From Verrucomicrobiota bacterium (GTDB lineage Bacteria; Verrucomicrobiota; Verrucomicrobiia; Opitutales; UBA953): a stretch of DNA of 64,000 nt. Positions within the stretch are counted from its first letter, which is position 1. Every line of letters starts with the position of its first letter. The position numbers and the translations under genes were made by a program. Shown here one piece after another: positions 18,139 to 28,827 of the stretch. Location: positions 62,001-126,000 of the forward strand of contig JAURFU010000001.1 in assembly GCA_030834165.1 (NCBI GenBank), in the 5' to 3' direction. A model generated the notes under the pieces. The model saw only the letters and a program-made list of their open reading frames with translations, ran no database searches and was not told the origin of the DNA.

Positions 18139-19407
18139 ATGGCCGTCGAAGTCAAAATCCCTCCCATGGGCGAATCCATCACCGGGGGCCTCCTGGCCGC
18201 CTGGTTGGTCAAGTCCGGTGACGCCGTCCGCAAGGGTCAGCCGCTCTTCTCGTACGAGACCGACAAGGTCACCTCCGAAGGCACCGCCGAAGTCGACGGC
18301 AAGATCACCATCGTCGTGAACGCCGGCACCGACGTCGTCGTCGGTCAGGTCGTCGCGTCGATCGAAGCTGGCGCCGCCGGCAATGTTCCTTCCGCGCCCG
18401 CCGCCCCGGCGCCCGCCGCCAAGGCTGCGCCTGCGCCGGCTGCCGCGCCCGACGCCGCGCCTGCGACCAAGCCTGCGCCGGTCGCCGCCAAGTCCGGCGC
18501 CGCCGCCGAAGTCTCTCCGTCCGTCCGTCGCATCGCCGCCGAGACCGGCCTCGATCCTGCCGGCGTCGAAGGCACCGGCAAGGCCGGCCGCGTCACCAAG
18601 GGCGACATGCTCGCCGCGCTTTCCGGCCAGGCACCGATCCGCGCCACCGCTCCGGCCGCCGCCCCGTCCGCCGCTTCCTCCGCCCCGGTCGTCATCCCTT
18701 CGCGCGACGGCCGTACCTCGCGCAAGCGCATGTCCCCGCTGCGTCGCAAGATCGCCGAGCGCCTCGTGCAGGCGAAGTCCGAGACCGCGATGCTCACGAC
18801 CTTCAACGAGGTCAACATGGCCCCCGTCATGGAGCTGCGCAAACGTCACGGCGAAGAATTCCTCAAGAAATACGGGGTCAAGCTCGGCTTCATGTCCTTC
18901 TTCGTGAAGGCCGCCGTCCAGGCGATGAAGGAAGTGCCGGCGATCAACGCCCAGCTCGACGGCGAGGACATCATCGAGAACCACTTCTTCGACATCGGCG
19001 TGGCCGTCGGCACCGACAAGGGACTCATGGTCCCCGTCGTCCGCGACTGCGACCAGCTCAACTTCGCCGGCATCGAGAAGGCGATCGGCGACTTCGGCAA
19101 GCGCGCCCGCGACGGCAAGATCCAGCTGCCTGAGCTCCAGGGCGGCGTCTTCACCATCTCCAACGGCGGCATCTACGGCTCGATGCTCTCGACGCCGATC
19201 CTCAACCACCCGCAGGCCGCCATCATGGGCCTCCACAACATCGTCGAACGTCCGGTCGCCGAGAACGGCCAGGTCGTGATCCGTCCGATCATGTACCTCG
19301 CCCTCTCGTACGACCACCGCCTCATCGACGGCAAGGAGGCCGTGACGTTCCTCGTCAAGGTGCGCCAATACATCGAAGACCCGCAGCGCCTGCTGTTCGG
19401 CGTCTGA
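18139..19407 (+). CDS. sucB: 2-oxoglutarate dehydrogenase E2 (dihydrolipoyl succinyltransferase)
   Basis: This 422-residue core enzyme moves the succinyl group to CoA. The lipoyl domain (about 1-80) has the modified lysine K43 in 'ETDKVTSE'. An Ala/Pro-rich swinging linker follows, then a peripheral-subunit binding domain ('[15 protein letters not shown]', about 125-160), a second linker, and the catalytic domain with '[12 protein letters not shown]' near the end. One lipoyl domain and this length fit SucB. lpdA begins 23 bases downstream. Confidence 0.96.
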   Translation: MAVEVKIPPMGESITGGLLAAWLVKSGDAVRKGQPLFSYETDKVTSEGTAEVDGKITIVVNAGTDVVVGQVVASIEAGAAGNVPSAPAAPAPAAKAAPAPAAAPDAAPATKPAPVAAKSGAAAEVSPSVRRIAAETGLDPAGVEGTGKAGRVTKGDMLAALSGQAPIRATAPAAAPSAASSAPVVIPSRDGRTSRKRMSPLRRKIAERLVQAKSETAMLTTFNEVNMAPVMELRKRHGEEFLKKYGVKLGFMSFFVKAAVQAMKEVPAINAQLDGEDIIENHFFDIGVAVGTDKGLMVPVVRDCDQLNFAGIEKAIGDFGKRARDGKIQLPELQGGVFTISNGGIYGSMLSTPILNHPQAAIMGLHNIVERPVAENGQVVIRPIMYLALSYDHRLIDGKEAVTFLVKVRQYIEDPQRLLFGV

Positions 19408-19430
19408 ACCTTTCCCTGATTCCTACCGCA

Positions 19431-20831
<1,401 letters not shown>

Positions 20832-20852
20832 GCGAGTCCGGATTATCGAACG

Positions 20853-20883
20853 AAAGGGTGCGAATAGCACCCTTTCTTGTTTT
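20853..20883 (+). terminator. Rho-independent terminator of the suc operon
   Basis: AAAGGGTGC at 20853-20861 pairs with GCACCCTTT at 20867-20875 around a GAATA loop, followed by CTTGTTTT. It lies 21 bases after the lpdA stop and isolates the operon from the SRP RNA and valS. Confidence 0.85.
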
Positions 20884-20940
20884 ACGGCCCAAACAGGACG
20901 CCCTCCCAATTGAAGGGAAGGCGTCGATTGAAAAGCAAGG

Positions 20941-21036
20941 GGCCAGGCTTGCCACGGCACACGGATGGACTGACTGCCGTTGCTTCCTTCCGGACCTGGC
21001 GGGATTCGTCGGCCACCCGTTGCATGGGGCCTGGCT
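20941..21036 (-). ncRNA. ffs: Signal recognition particle RNA, small bacterial (4.5S) type
   Basis: The minus strand reads CAGGTCCGGAAGGAAGCAAC, the almost invariant apical loop region of bacterial SRP RNA that binds Ffh (plus-strand positions 20979-20998). The flanks close a long hairpin: GCCAGGC (21035-21029) pairs with GCCTGGC (20948-20942). The length of about 96-100 bases fits the small Alu-less type. A short CCCCTTGCTTTT tract follows at the 3' end. It lies antisense in the gap between lpdA and valS. Ends are accurate to a few bases only. Confidence 0.92.
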
Positions 21037-21107
21037 TGGCTATCTTGATGCCCGCCTAGTCCGTTCTTTTCAATCCCCAACTTAACCCCTAATCATTCCC
21101 CTTTCCG

Positions 21108-23831
21108 ATGGCCGAAATCCCCAAATCTTATGAGCCGCAAGGCGTCGAACAGCAGTGGTACGACCGCTGGGTCTCGGCGGGCTGCTTCCAAGGCAAGGTC
21201 GACCCCTCCCGCGAGTCCTTCGCGGTGATGATCCCTCCGCCCAACGTCACGGGCGTGCTCCACATGGGTCACCTGCTCAATAACACGCTGCAGGACATCA
21301 TGGTCCGCCGCGCCCGTCAGGAAGGCAAATCGGCCCTCTGGCTCCCCGGCACCGACCACGCCGGCATCGCGACGCAGTCGCGCGTCGAAAAGGAACTCCG
21401 CCAGAAGGAAGGCAAGACGCGCCACGACCTCGGCCGCGAGAAGTTCATCCAAGCCGCCTCCGAATGGCGCGACAAGCACGGCGGCATCATCCTCGGCCAG
21501 CTCCGCAAGCTCGGCGCCTCCTGCGACTGGGACCGCACCGTGCACACGCTCGACGCCGGCTACTCGCAGGCGGTCCTGCAGACTTTCGTCACGCTCTACG
21601 AACGCGGCTACGTCTACCGCGGCAAGCGCATGGTGAACTGGTGCCCGGTCTCACAGACCGGCCTGTCCGACGAAGAGGTGATCATGAAGCCCTCGAAAGG
21701 CTCGCTCTATCGCATGCGCTACGAGGTCGCCGAGATCCCCGGGACCTTCCTCGAGATCTCGACCACGCGCCCCGAGACCATCCCCGGCGACGCCGCCGTG
21801 GCGGTGCATCCCGAAGACGAACGCTACAAGCACCTCATCGGCAAGCATGTCTGGCGCCCCTTCCCTCGCGCGCGGATCCCGGTCGTCGGCGACGCCGCGG
21901 TCGAGAAGGAATTCGGCACGGGCGTCCTCAAGGTCACCCCGGCCCATGACCGCACCGACTTCGACATCGGCAAGCGCCATCAGCTGCCGGTCATCGACGT
22001 GATGAACCCGGACGGCACGATGAACGCCGACGCCGGCCCGCTCGCGGGCATGGAACGCTTCAAGGCCCGCCACGCCGCCGAGAAACTCCTCGAGGAGCTG
22101 GGCGCGCTGGTGAAGACCGAACCCTACGAGAACACGGTCGGCTTCTCCGAACGCGCCGACGTGCCGATCGAACCCCGCCTGAGCGAACAGTGGTTCATCC
22201 GCTATCCGAAGATCGACGAAGCCAAGCGGGCCGTCACCTCGGGCATCATCAAGTTCCACCCGGAACGCTGGACCAAGACCTACCTGCACTGGCTCGAGAA
22301 CATCCAGGACTGGTGCGTCAGCCGCCAGCTCTGGTGGGGCCACCGCATCCCGGTCTGGTATCGCAAGGGCGCCGACCGCAACGATCCGAAGAACCTGCAC
22401 GTCTCCCTCACGGCCCCCGCCGACGCCGCCGACTGGGAGCAGGATCCGGACGTCCTCGACACGTGGGCTTCCTCCTGGCTCTGGTGCCTCGCGACCATCG
22501 GCTGGCGCAAGCCGGGCGAGACGACCGAGGAACTCAAGCACTGGTATCCGACCGGCGCCCTCGCCACGGGCCCCGACATCATCTTCCTCTGGGTGGCCCG
22601 CATGATCATCGCCGGCCTCGAACTCCACGGTCCCGAGAAGAAGACGCTCACCGACGACGAGATCCGCCAGCGCATCCCGTTCAAGCGAGTCTATTTCAAC
22701 GGCATCATCCGCGACAAGCTCGGCCGCAAGATGTCGAAGTCCCTCGGCAATTCGCCCGAGCCGCTCGACCTGATCGCCAAGTTCGGCGCCGACGGCCTGC
22801 GGTTCGGCCTGCTTTCGATCGCGCCCAAGGGCCAGGACATCCTCTTCGATGAGGATCGCGTCGCCCAAGGCCGCAACTTCTGCAACAAGCTCTGGAACGC
22901 CGCCCGCTTCCGTCAGATGTCCGGCCCGATGGCCGACAACGCGACGCTCGCCGCCGTCGTCGGCCGCATCAAGGCCTCCCAGCTCGACGACGATGACTTC
23001 GCGATCCTGCAAGGGCTCGCCGAACTCACCGACGGCACCACCAAGAACCTCGAGGAGCACGAGTTCACGGCCTACGCCCAAGGTCTCTACTCCTTCTTCT
23101 GGGGCGACTTCTGCGACTGGTATGTCGAAGCCTCGAAGGCCCGCCTCAAGGATCCGGCGCTGGTGGGCAACTGCCTCGCGGTCCAGGACCTCGTGCTGCG
23201 TCAGTTCCTCCTGCTCCTCCACCCGGTGGCGCCCTTCATCTCGGAGGAGCTCTGGCACCTCCTGGGTTACGGCGCCGAGCACGATTTCATCCAGAACCAC
23301 CACACCGGCACCGGCGGCGACCTGCTCCGGGTCCTCCGCGAGCACGGCATCAAGCTCAGCGCGGCCAAGGTCGCGGACGTGGCCTTGCTGCGTGAATTCG
23401 TCGCTTCGGTCCGCGCGCTGAAATCCCAGGCCAACCAGGCCACCCGCCGCGACTCGGTGGTCACCGTCGTCGCGAAGGACGCGACGGCCAAGGCCCTCCT
23501 CACCGCCAACCGGGAGAAGCTCAGCAGCCTCGCCGGCCTCGCCGATCTCGGCTTCGCCGACGACGCCGGCGGCCGCACGGGCTCGCTGACCTCCGTCGGG
23601 ACGGTCATGCTCGAACTCTCCGGCGCGGTCGATGTAGCCGCCGAGAAGGTCCGTCTGTCCAAGGAACTCGCGAAACTCGAGCAGGCGGTCGCCGCCGGCG
23701 AAGCGAAGCTCACGAACGAAGCGTTCGTCTCCAAGGCTCCGCCCAAGATCCTCGAAGGGGCCCGCAAGCAGCTCGACGAAGCCAAGGCCAAGCGCGACGA
23801 GATCGCGCGCATGCTCACGACCCTCGGCTAA
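21108..23831 (+). CDS. valS: Valyl-tRNA synthetase
   Basis: This 907-residue class I synthetase charges tRNA-Val. The HIGH-type motif is HMGH at residues 52-55 in 'PPPNVTGVLHMGH', and the KMSKS loop is at 541-545. The editing (CP1) domain holds 'TTRPETIPGD'. The C-terminal coiled coil (about residues 840-907, rich in Lys/Glu/Ala) is typical of ValS and absent from IleRS. There is no Shine-Dalgarno sequence. nagB begins one base after its stop, so valS may be transcribed with the amino-sugar operon. Confidence 0.97.
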   Translation: MAEIPKSYEPQGVEQQWYDRWVSAGCFQGKVDPSRESFAVMIPPPNVTGVLHMGHLLNNTLQDIMVRRARQEGKSALWLPGTDHAGIATQSRVEKELRQKEGKTRHDLGREKFIQAASEWRDKHGGIILGQLRKLGASCDWDRTVHTLDAGYSQAVLQTFVTLYERGYVYRGKRMVNWCPVSQTGLSDEEVIMKPSKGSLYRMRYEVAEIPGTFLEISTTRPETIPGDAAVAVHPEDERYKHLIGKHVWRPFPRARIPVVGDAAVEKEFGTGVLKVTPAHDRTDFDIGKRHQLPVIDVMNPDGTMNADAGPLAGMERFKARHAAEKLLEELGALVKTEPYENTVGFSERADVPIEPRLSEQWFIRYPKIDEAKRAVTSGIIKFHPERWTKTYLHWLENIQDWCVSRQLWWGHRIPVWYRKGADRNDPKNLHVSLTAPADAADWEQDPDVLDTWASSWLWCLATIGWRKPGETTEELKHWYPTGALATGPDIIFLWVARMIIAGLELHGPEKKTLTDDEIRQRIPFKRVYFNGIIRDKLGRKMSKSLGNSPEPLDLIAKFGADGLRFGLLSIAPKGQDILFDEDRVAQGRNFCNKLWNAARFRQMSGPMADNATLAAVVGRIKASQLDDDDFAILQGLAELTDGTTKNLEEHEFTAYAQGLYSFFWGDFCDWYVEASKARLKDPALVGNCLAVQDLVLRQFLLLLHPVAPFISEELWHLLGYGAEHDFIQNHHTGTGGDLLRVLREHGIKLSAAKVADVALLREFVASVRALKSQANQATRRDSVVTVVAKDATAKALLTANREKLSSLAGLADLGFADDAGGRTGSLTSVGTVMLELSGAVDVAAEKVRLSKELAKLEQAVAAGEAKLTNEAFVSKAPPKILEGARKQLDEAKAKRDEIARMLTTLG

Positions 23832-23832
23832 G

Positions 23833-24573
23833 ATGATCAGGACAAGGCTCCACCCCGACAAGCAGTCCGCCGCGCAGGCGATCGCCCGGGAGATAGCCGA
23901 CCTGATCGAGATACGCTCGAAATCGGGCAAGCCGACGGTGCTGGGCCTGGCCACGGGCTCCACGCCCCTGCCCCTCTATGCGGAACTGATCCGCCTCCAC
24001 CGAGAAGAGGGTCTCAGCTTCCGCTCGGTGATCACGTTCAATCTCGATGAATACGAAGGCCTGGGACCGGACCACGCCCAGTCCTACCGCTACTTCATGG
24101 AGGCGAACCTGTTCGGTCATCTCGACATCCCGAAGTCGGCGATCCACATCCCTGACGGGCGCGCCGCCGATCCCGCTGGCGAATGCGCGGCCTACGAAGC
24201 CGCCATCCGCGCGGCCGGAGGCATCGACCTGCAGGTCCTCGGCATCGGCCGGACCGGACACATCGGCTTCAACGAACCGCCCTCGGCCGTCGACAGCCGC
24301 ACCCGCTGGGTCCACCTCGATGAGGTGACCCGTAAGGACAACTCGGTCTTCTTCGGCGACCTCGCCCAAGTCCCCCATGGAGCGCTCACGATGGGCGTGG
24401 CGACCATCCTCGAAGCCCGCCGCGTCGCTTTGCTAGCCTTCGGGGAGACGAAAGCCGACATCGTCGCCCGCGCCGTGAAGGAGACGCCTTCCGCCGGCTG
24501 TCCGGCGACCTGGCTGCAGCGGCATCAGGACTGCACGTTCCACCTCGACGCCGCGGCGGCCAAGCGCCTCTGA
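23833..24573 (+). CDS. nagB: Glucosamine-6-phosphate deaminase
   Basis: This 246-residue enzyme converts glucosamine 6-phosphate to fructose 6-phosphate and ammonia. It has the phosphate loop 'LATGSTPLPLY', the catalytic D72 in 'FNLDEY', and 'GIGRTGHIGFNEP' with the ring-opening histidine H143. It is slightly shorter than E. coli NagB (266) and may lack the allosteric GlcNAc6P site. It opens a tight run of sugar genes, starting one base after valS and eight bases before the ROK-like kinase gene. Confidence 0.93.
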   Translation: MIRTRLHPDKQSAAQAIAREIADLIEIRSKSGKPTVLGLATGSTPLPLYAELIRLHREEGLSFRSVITFNLDEYEGLGPDHAQSYRYFMEANLFGHLDIPKSAIHIPDGRAADPAGECAAYEAAIRAAGGIDLQVLGIGRTGHIGFNEPPSAVDSRTRWVHLDEVTRKDNSVFFGDLAQVPHGALTMGVATILEARRVALLAFGETKADIVARAVKETPSAGCPATWLQRHQDCTFHLDAAAAKRL

Positions 24574-24581
24574 ACCTGACG

Positions 24582-25967
24582 ATGGACGTCGCCCCACGCC
24601 ATCGTTCGTCCATCGACCCGGGACTGGTGCCGGCCGCCCTCTGGACGCGAGCCTATCTCCGTCGCTGCGCCGCGACCGCCGGAGCTTCGGAGCTGACGAT
24701 CGCGCTGCGGCGCACCGACGGCACGGCTTCCCTCTTCCGCACGCAGGTGCTCGCCCTGGGAGCCGACGACGCCGCCACCTACCTTCACGTCGAACGCACG
24801 GTCAAGTTCCTGCTTTGGTCACGCGGTGGTTCGGACGTCCTGCTCAGCGGCCCCCAGGCGGCCACGCTGACCGCTCGACTGAAGGCCGACTACGCCCCCT
24901 CCGGGAAACGAGGCTTCGACGCCGACTTCTTCCGCAAGGTCTTTGAAAAGCCGCTGGGCTTCTCCGTCGTCACCGAGGCCGAACTCCCTGGCGCCTCCGC
25001 TGCCCACCTTCCGCTGGGCAGGAACCTCGACGGCTGCCGCATCGGCTTCGACCTCGGCGGTTCGGACCGCAAATGCGCCGCGGTGATCGACGGCAAGGTC
25101 GTCTTCTCCGAAGAGGTGAAGTGGGATCCCTATTTCCAGTCCGACCCTGCCTACCACCTCGCCGGCATCCGTCACTCCTTGGAACTTGCCGCGCGGCATC
25201 TGCCCCGCGTTGACGCCATCGGAGGCTCCTCCGCCGGCGTCTACGTCAACAACAAGGTCCGCATCGCCTCCCTTTTCCGCGGTGTCCGGGATGAGGCCGT
25301 CTTCGACGCCAAGGTGCGGGACATGTTCGTCGATCTGGCCCGCGAATACGGCGTGCCGTTCGAAGTGCTCAATGACGGCGACGTGACCGCCTTGGCGGCT
25401 TCGATGTCCCTCGGCCGTAACGCCGTATTGGGCGTGGCCATGGGAACGAGCGTGGCCGCCGGCTACGTCGACCAGGCGGGCAATCTGACGAACTGGCTGA
25501 GCGAACTGGCCTTCGTGCCGGTCGACTATCGTCCTGACGGACCCGCCGACGAATGGTCGGGCGACCAAGGTTGCGCCGTGCAATACTTCAGCCAGCAAGG
25601 CGTGGGCCGTCTCCTGCCGCTGGCCGGCATCGCACTGCCGCCCTCCCTGAAACTTCCCGAGCAACTCGAAGAACTCCAGCGCCTGATGCTCCAAGGCGAC
25701 CCTCGCGCGCGCAAGGTCTACGAAGCGATCGGCATCGCGCTGGGCTACTCGATCGCGCATTTCGCCAGCTTCTACGAGATGGGCTGCCTCCTGATCATGG
25801 GCCGGGTGACCTCCGGCCAAGGCGGAAGCGTCATCATCGAACACGCCCAAACGGTCCTCCGCGACGAATTCCCCGAACTTCGCATCGACCTCGTCGTGCC
25901 CTCCGAGAAGGATAAGCGTCACGGCCAGGCCGTCGCCGCCGCCTCCCTCCCTTCCCTTCGCCGATGA
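24582..25967 (+). CDS. ROK-family sugar kinase-like protein with extra N-terminal domain
   Basis: A 461-residue protein. Residues 150-455 look like a ROK kinase: phosphate-1 motif 'GFDLGGSDRKCA' (155-166), sugar-binding 'GGSSAGV', catalytic 'LNDGDVTALA' (N264, D265) and 'GVAMGTSVAAGYV'. The usual zinc motif CxCGxxGCxE is degenerate, 'SGDQGCAVQY' (326-335), keeping only one cysteine. Residues 1-145 form an extra domain I do not recognise. Between nagB and a PIG-L deacetylase, a glucosamine or GlcNAc kinase role is likely, by context. It overlaps the next gene by ATGA. Confidence 0.8.
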   Translation: MDVAPRHRSSIDPGLVPAALWTRAYLRRCAATAGASELTIALRRTDGTASLFRTQVLALGADDAATYLHVERTVKFLLWSRGGSDVLLSGPQAATLTARLKADYAPSGKRGFDADFFRKVFEKPLGFSVVTEAELPGASAAHLPLGRNLDGCRIGFDLGGSDRKCAAVIDGKVVFSEEVKWDPYFQSDPAYHLAGIRHSLELAARHLPRVDAIGGSSAGVYVNNKVRIASLFRGVRDEAVFDAKVRDMFVDLAREYGVPFEVLNDGDVTALAASMSLGRNAVLGVAMGTSVAAGYVDQAGNLTNWLSELAFVPVDYRPDGPADEWSGDQGCAVQYFSQQGVGRLLPLAGIALPPSLKLPEQLEELQRLMLQGDPRARKVYEAIGIALGYSIAHFASFYEMGCLLIMGRVTSGQGGSVIIEHAQTVLRDEFPELRIDLVVPSEKDKRHGQAVAAASLPSLRR

Positions 25968-26812
25968 TCCCGCTCAACCCGCGAGCCAGACTCATGATCC
26001 CGGACGGCATGGCCGCCCCGGAGGCCTTGCGCCGGACCACCCACCTCGGCATCGGCGCCCACCAGGACGACCTGGAGTTCATGGCCTTCCACGGGATCCT
26101 CGCCTGCTACGACCGAGCCGACCGCTGGTTTGGCGGCGTGACCATCACCGACGGACGCGGCAGCTCCCGCGCCGGCAAGTTCAAGGATTGGACCGACGAC
26201 CAGATCGCCGCCGAACGGATCCGCGAGCAGGACGCCGCCGCCGTGATCGGACGATATTCCTTCATGGCCCAGCTGGGCTATCCCAGCGCCTCCGTCCGCG
26301 ACGCCCGCGAGGCGTCCGTGCGCGACGACCTTCTCCGCATCCTGGAAGCCACCCGCCCCGAAGCGGTCTACCTGCACAATCTGGCGGACAAGCATGACAC
26401 CCACGTCGGTTGCGCGCTTCGCTGCATCGAAGCCATCCGTCTCCTGCCCAGCTCCGACCGGCCCAAGAAGGTCTACGGCTGCGAAGTCTGGCGCGACCTC
26501 GATTGGCTCGTCGACGCCGAGAAGACCCCGATGCCGGTCTCGGAACGCCCTGACCTCGCCCGGGCCTTGAACGAAGTCTTCGCCACGCAGATCGCCGGCG
26601 GCAAACGCTACGACCTCGCCGTCATCGGACGTCGGACGGCCAACGCCACCTTCAGCCAGGCGCATTCGACCGACCAGGAGACCGCCATGCAGTGGGCGAT
26701 GGACCTCACCCCGCTGGCGCAGGACGATTCGATCGACCCTCTCGACTATGTGCTCGGCTTCATCGACCGCCTCAAGGCCGACGTGACCGCCCGCATCCGC
26801 AAATCCCTCTGA
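25964..26812 (+). CDS. PIG-L family deacetylase
   Basis: This 282-residue protein has the zinc motif 'GAHQDDLEF' (H33, D35, D36) and a later ligand H147 in 'KHDTHVGC', the LmbE/PIG-L pattern. Family members remove N-acetyl groups from GlcNAc-containing molecules. No signal peptide is present, so it acts in the cytosol. No nagA is seen in this operon, so this enzyme could supply glucosamine or GlcN6P to NagB. That role is inferred. The variant AHQDD differs from the usual AHPDD. Confidence 0.85.
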   Translation: MIPLNPRARLMIPDGMAAPEALRRTTHLGIGAHQDDLEFMAFHGILACYDRADRWFGGVTITDGRGSSRAGKFKDWTDDQIAAERIREQDAAAVIGRYSFMAQLGYPSASVRDAREASVRDDLLRILEATRPEAVYLHNLADKHDTHVGCALRCIEAIRLLPSSDRPKKVYGCEVWRDLDWLVDAEKTPMPVSERPDLARALNEVFATQIAGGKRYDLAVIGRRTANATFSQAHSTDQETAMQWAMDLTPLAQDDSIDPLDYVLGFIDRLKADVTARIRKSL

Positions 26813-26813
26813 C

Positions 26814-27719
26814 ATGAAACCCACCCTTCTCGTCCTCGCCGCCGGCATGGGCAGCCGCTACGGCGGCCTCAAGCAGATCGACCCGATGGGCCCCTCCGGC
26901 GAGACCATCCTCGACTACTCCGTCTTCGACGCCCTGCGCGCCGGCTTCGGCAAGGTCGTCTTCATCATCCGGCCCGATTTCGAGAAGGATTTCCGCGAGC
27001 GCATCGCCGCGAAGTTCGCCGGCCGGATCGAAGTCGGCTTCGCTTTCCAGACCATCGACCAGCTCCCGGCCGGCTTCTCCGTCCCCGCCGGTCGTGAAAA
27101 ACCCTGGGGCACGACGCATGCCATCCTCTGCGCCCGCCAGGCCGTCGACACGCCTTTTGCCGTGATCAACGCCGACGACTTCTACGGCCAGGATTCTTAC
27201 GCCGTGCTGGGGCGTCACCTGCAGGCGCTGGACGTCCGTTCGACGGCCTACTCGATGGTCGGCTTCACGCTCAAACACACGCTTTCGGAGCACGGCACGG
27301 TCGCCCGCGGCGTCTGCCAGACCGACGCCTCCGGCAAGCTCACCGACATCCAGGAACTGACGAAGATCTCCAAGCTCGCCGTCGGCGCCGAACACCGCGG
27401 CGAAGACGGCACGACGGTCAGCCTGTCGGGCGAGGAGCCGGTCTCGATGAACATGTGGGGCTTCACCCCGGCCATCTTCCCGCAGCTCGCCGCCGACTTC
27501 GACGCCTTCCTCCGCGCCAAGGGCTCGGAGATGAAGAGCGAGGCCTACATCCCGATGTCCGTCGGCAACCTGATCCGCTCCGGACAGGCGACCTGCCAGG
27601 TGCTCCGCACGGATTCCGCCTGGTTCGGCGTCACTTACCGCGAAGACAAGCCCGTCGTCCAGGAAAGCATCCTCCGACAGGTGCGGTCCGGCGCGTATCC
27701 GGCGAGCCTCTGGTCCTGA
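26814..27719 (+). CDS. Sugar-phosphate nucleotidyltransferase
   Basis: A 301-residue protein with the GT-A nucleotidyltransferase start 'LVLAAGMGSRYGGLKQIDP' (residues 5-23), a variant of GxGTRxxPxxK, then 'WGTTHAILCAR' and the metal motif 'VINADDFYG'. Such enzymes join a sugar 1-phosphate to UTP or a similar nucleotide. It sits between the PIG-L deacetylase and the NahK-like kinase, one base from the latter. The most likely job is to activate the HexNAc 1-phosphate made by that kinase. Confidence 0.85.
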   Translation: MKPTLLVLAAGMGSRYGGLKQIDPMGPSGETILDYSVFDALRAGFGKVVFIIRPDFEKDFRERIAAKFAGRIEVGFAFQTIDQLPAGFSVPAGREKPWGTTHAILCARQAVDTPFAVINADDFYGQDSYAVLGRHLQALDVRSTAYSMVGFTLKHTLSEHGTVARGVCQTDASGKLTDIQELTKISKLAVGAEHRGEDGTTVSLSGEEPVSMNMWGFTPAIFPQLAADFDAFLRAKGSEMKSEAYIPMSVGNLIRSGQATCQVLRTDSAWFGVTYREDKPVVQESILRQVRSGAYPASLWS

Positions 27720-27720
27720 C

Positions 27721-28827
27721 ATGTCCGCCACCGCCGACGAAGCCCTGGTCGTTGCCGCCGAATTCGCGTTCGGCGGCAAGGTGCTGTCGGCGGCTCCTTA
27801 CGGCAGCGGTCACATCAACGACACTTTCCTCGTCCTGGTCGAAGCCACGCCGAACCCTCGGCGCTTCGTCCTGCAGCGCATCAACCACCACGTCTTCAAG
27901 CAGCCCGACCTGCTGATGGAAAACGTGGAACGCGTCTGCGCCCACGCCCACGCCAGACTCCGCGCCGCAGGCGCGAACGATGCGCATCGTCGGGCGCTTC
28001 GGCTCATCCCCACGCAGAAGGAAAAGTCCTGGCATGTCGACGCCGCCGGGAACCGCTGGCGCTGCTACGACTTCATCGAAGGCGCGACCGGTCACGACGT
28101 CGTGCGTTCCGCCGCCCAAGCCGAGGCCGCCGCCAAGGCCTTCGGAGCCTTCCAAGCCTTGCTCGCCGACCTTCCCGGAGGCCGTCTGCATGAGACCATC
28201 CCCGGCTTCCATCACACCCCCGGCCGCTACGCCCGCTTCCAGGCCGCCCTGGCGGTCGACGCCCATGGACGCGCCGCCATGGCGGTGCCGGAGATCGCCT
28301 TCGCGTTGGCGCGCGCCCATGAGGTCGGCGTGGTCGTCGACGCCCTCCGGGACGGCACCCTGCCGGAACGGGTGACGCATAACGACACCAAGCTGAACAA
28401 CGTCCTCCTCGATGACGTGACCCAGGAAGGCGTCTGCGTCATCGACCTCGATACGGTGATGCCCGGCTCGGCGCTCTACGACTTCGGCGACCTCGTGCGC
28501 ACCTCGACCTCGCCCGCCGCCGAAGACGAGACCGACCTCGCCAAGGTCACGATGCAGCTGCCGATGTTCGAGGCGCTGGTCCGCGGCTACCTGTCCTCCG
28601 CGCGTGGCTTCCTGACGCCCCGCGAGAAGGAGCTCCTGCCCTTCGCCGGCAAGCTCATCACCTTCGAGATCGGCCTGCGGTTCCTGACCGACTGGCTCGA
28701 AGGCGACACCTACTTCAAGATCAAGCGCCCCGCGCACAATCTCGACCGCGCCCGGACTCAGTTCAAACTCGTCGCCTCGATCGAGGAGCAGCTTCCCGCC
28801 ATGCGCGCCATCGTCGAACGCTCATGA
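27721..28827 (+). CDS. NahK-like N-acetylhexosamine 1-kinase (APH-fold phosphotransferase)
   Basis: A 368-residue protein of the aminoglycoside phosphotransferase fold. The N-terminal nucleotide loop 'YGSGHINDTFLV' and 'QRINHHVFKQPDLLM' closely follow the pattern of N-acetylhexosamine 1-kinase (NahK/LnpB) of bifidobacteria. The catalytic segment is 'THNDTKLNN' (H220, D222, N227) and the metal motif is 'DLDTVMPG'. NahK phosphorylates the anomeric OH of GlcNAc or GalNAc. A homologous choice would be another sugar 1-kinase. It overlaps the epimerase gene by ATGA. Confidence 0.82.
   Translation: MSATADEALVVAAEFAFGGKVLSAAPYGSGHINDTFLVLVEATPNPRRFVLQRINHHVFKQPDLLMENVERVCAHAHARLRAAGANDAHRRALRLIPTQKEKSWHVDAAGNRWRCYDFIEGATGHDVVRSAAQAEAAAKAFGAFQALLADLPGGRLHETIPGFHHTPGRYARFQAALAVDAHGRAAMAVPEIAFALARAHEVGVVVDALRDGTLPERVTHNDTKLNNVLLDDVTQEGVCVIDLDTVMPGSALYDFGDLVRTSTSPAAEDETDLAKVTMQLPMFEALVRGYLSSARGFLTPREKELLPFAGKLITFEIGLRFLTDWLEGDTYFKIKRPAHNLDRARTQFKLVASIEEQLPAMRAIVERS

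Noticed and set aside
20941-21036. SRP RNA read on the plus strand
   Set aside because: The conserved GGAAGGAAGC loop and Ffh-binding order appear only on the minus strand.
21651-23963. 770-residue minus-strand frame over valS
   Set aside because: Antisense artefact of codon bias; valS has HMGH and KMSKS motifs in the plus frame.
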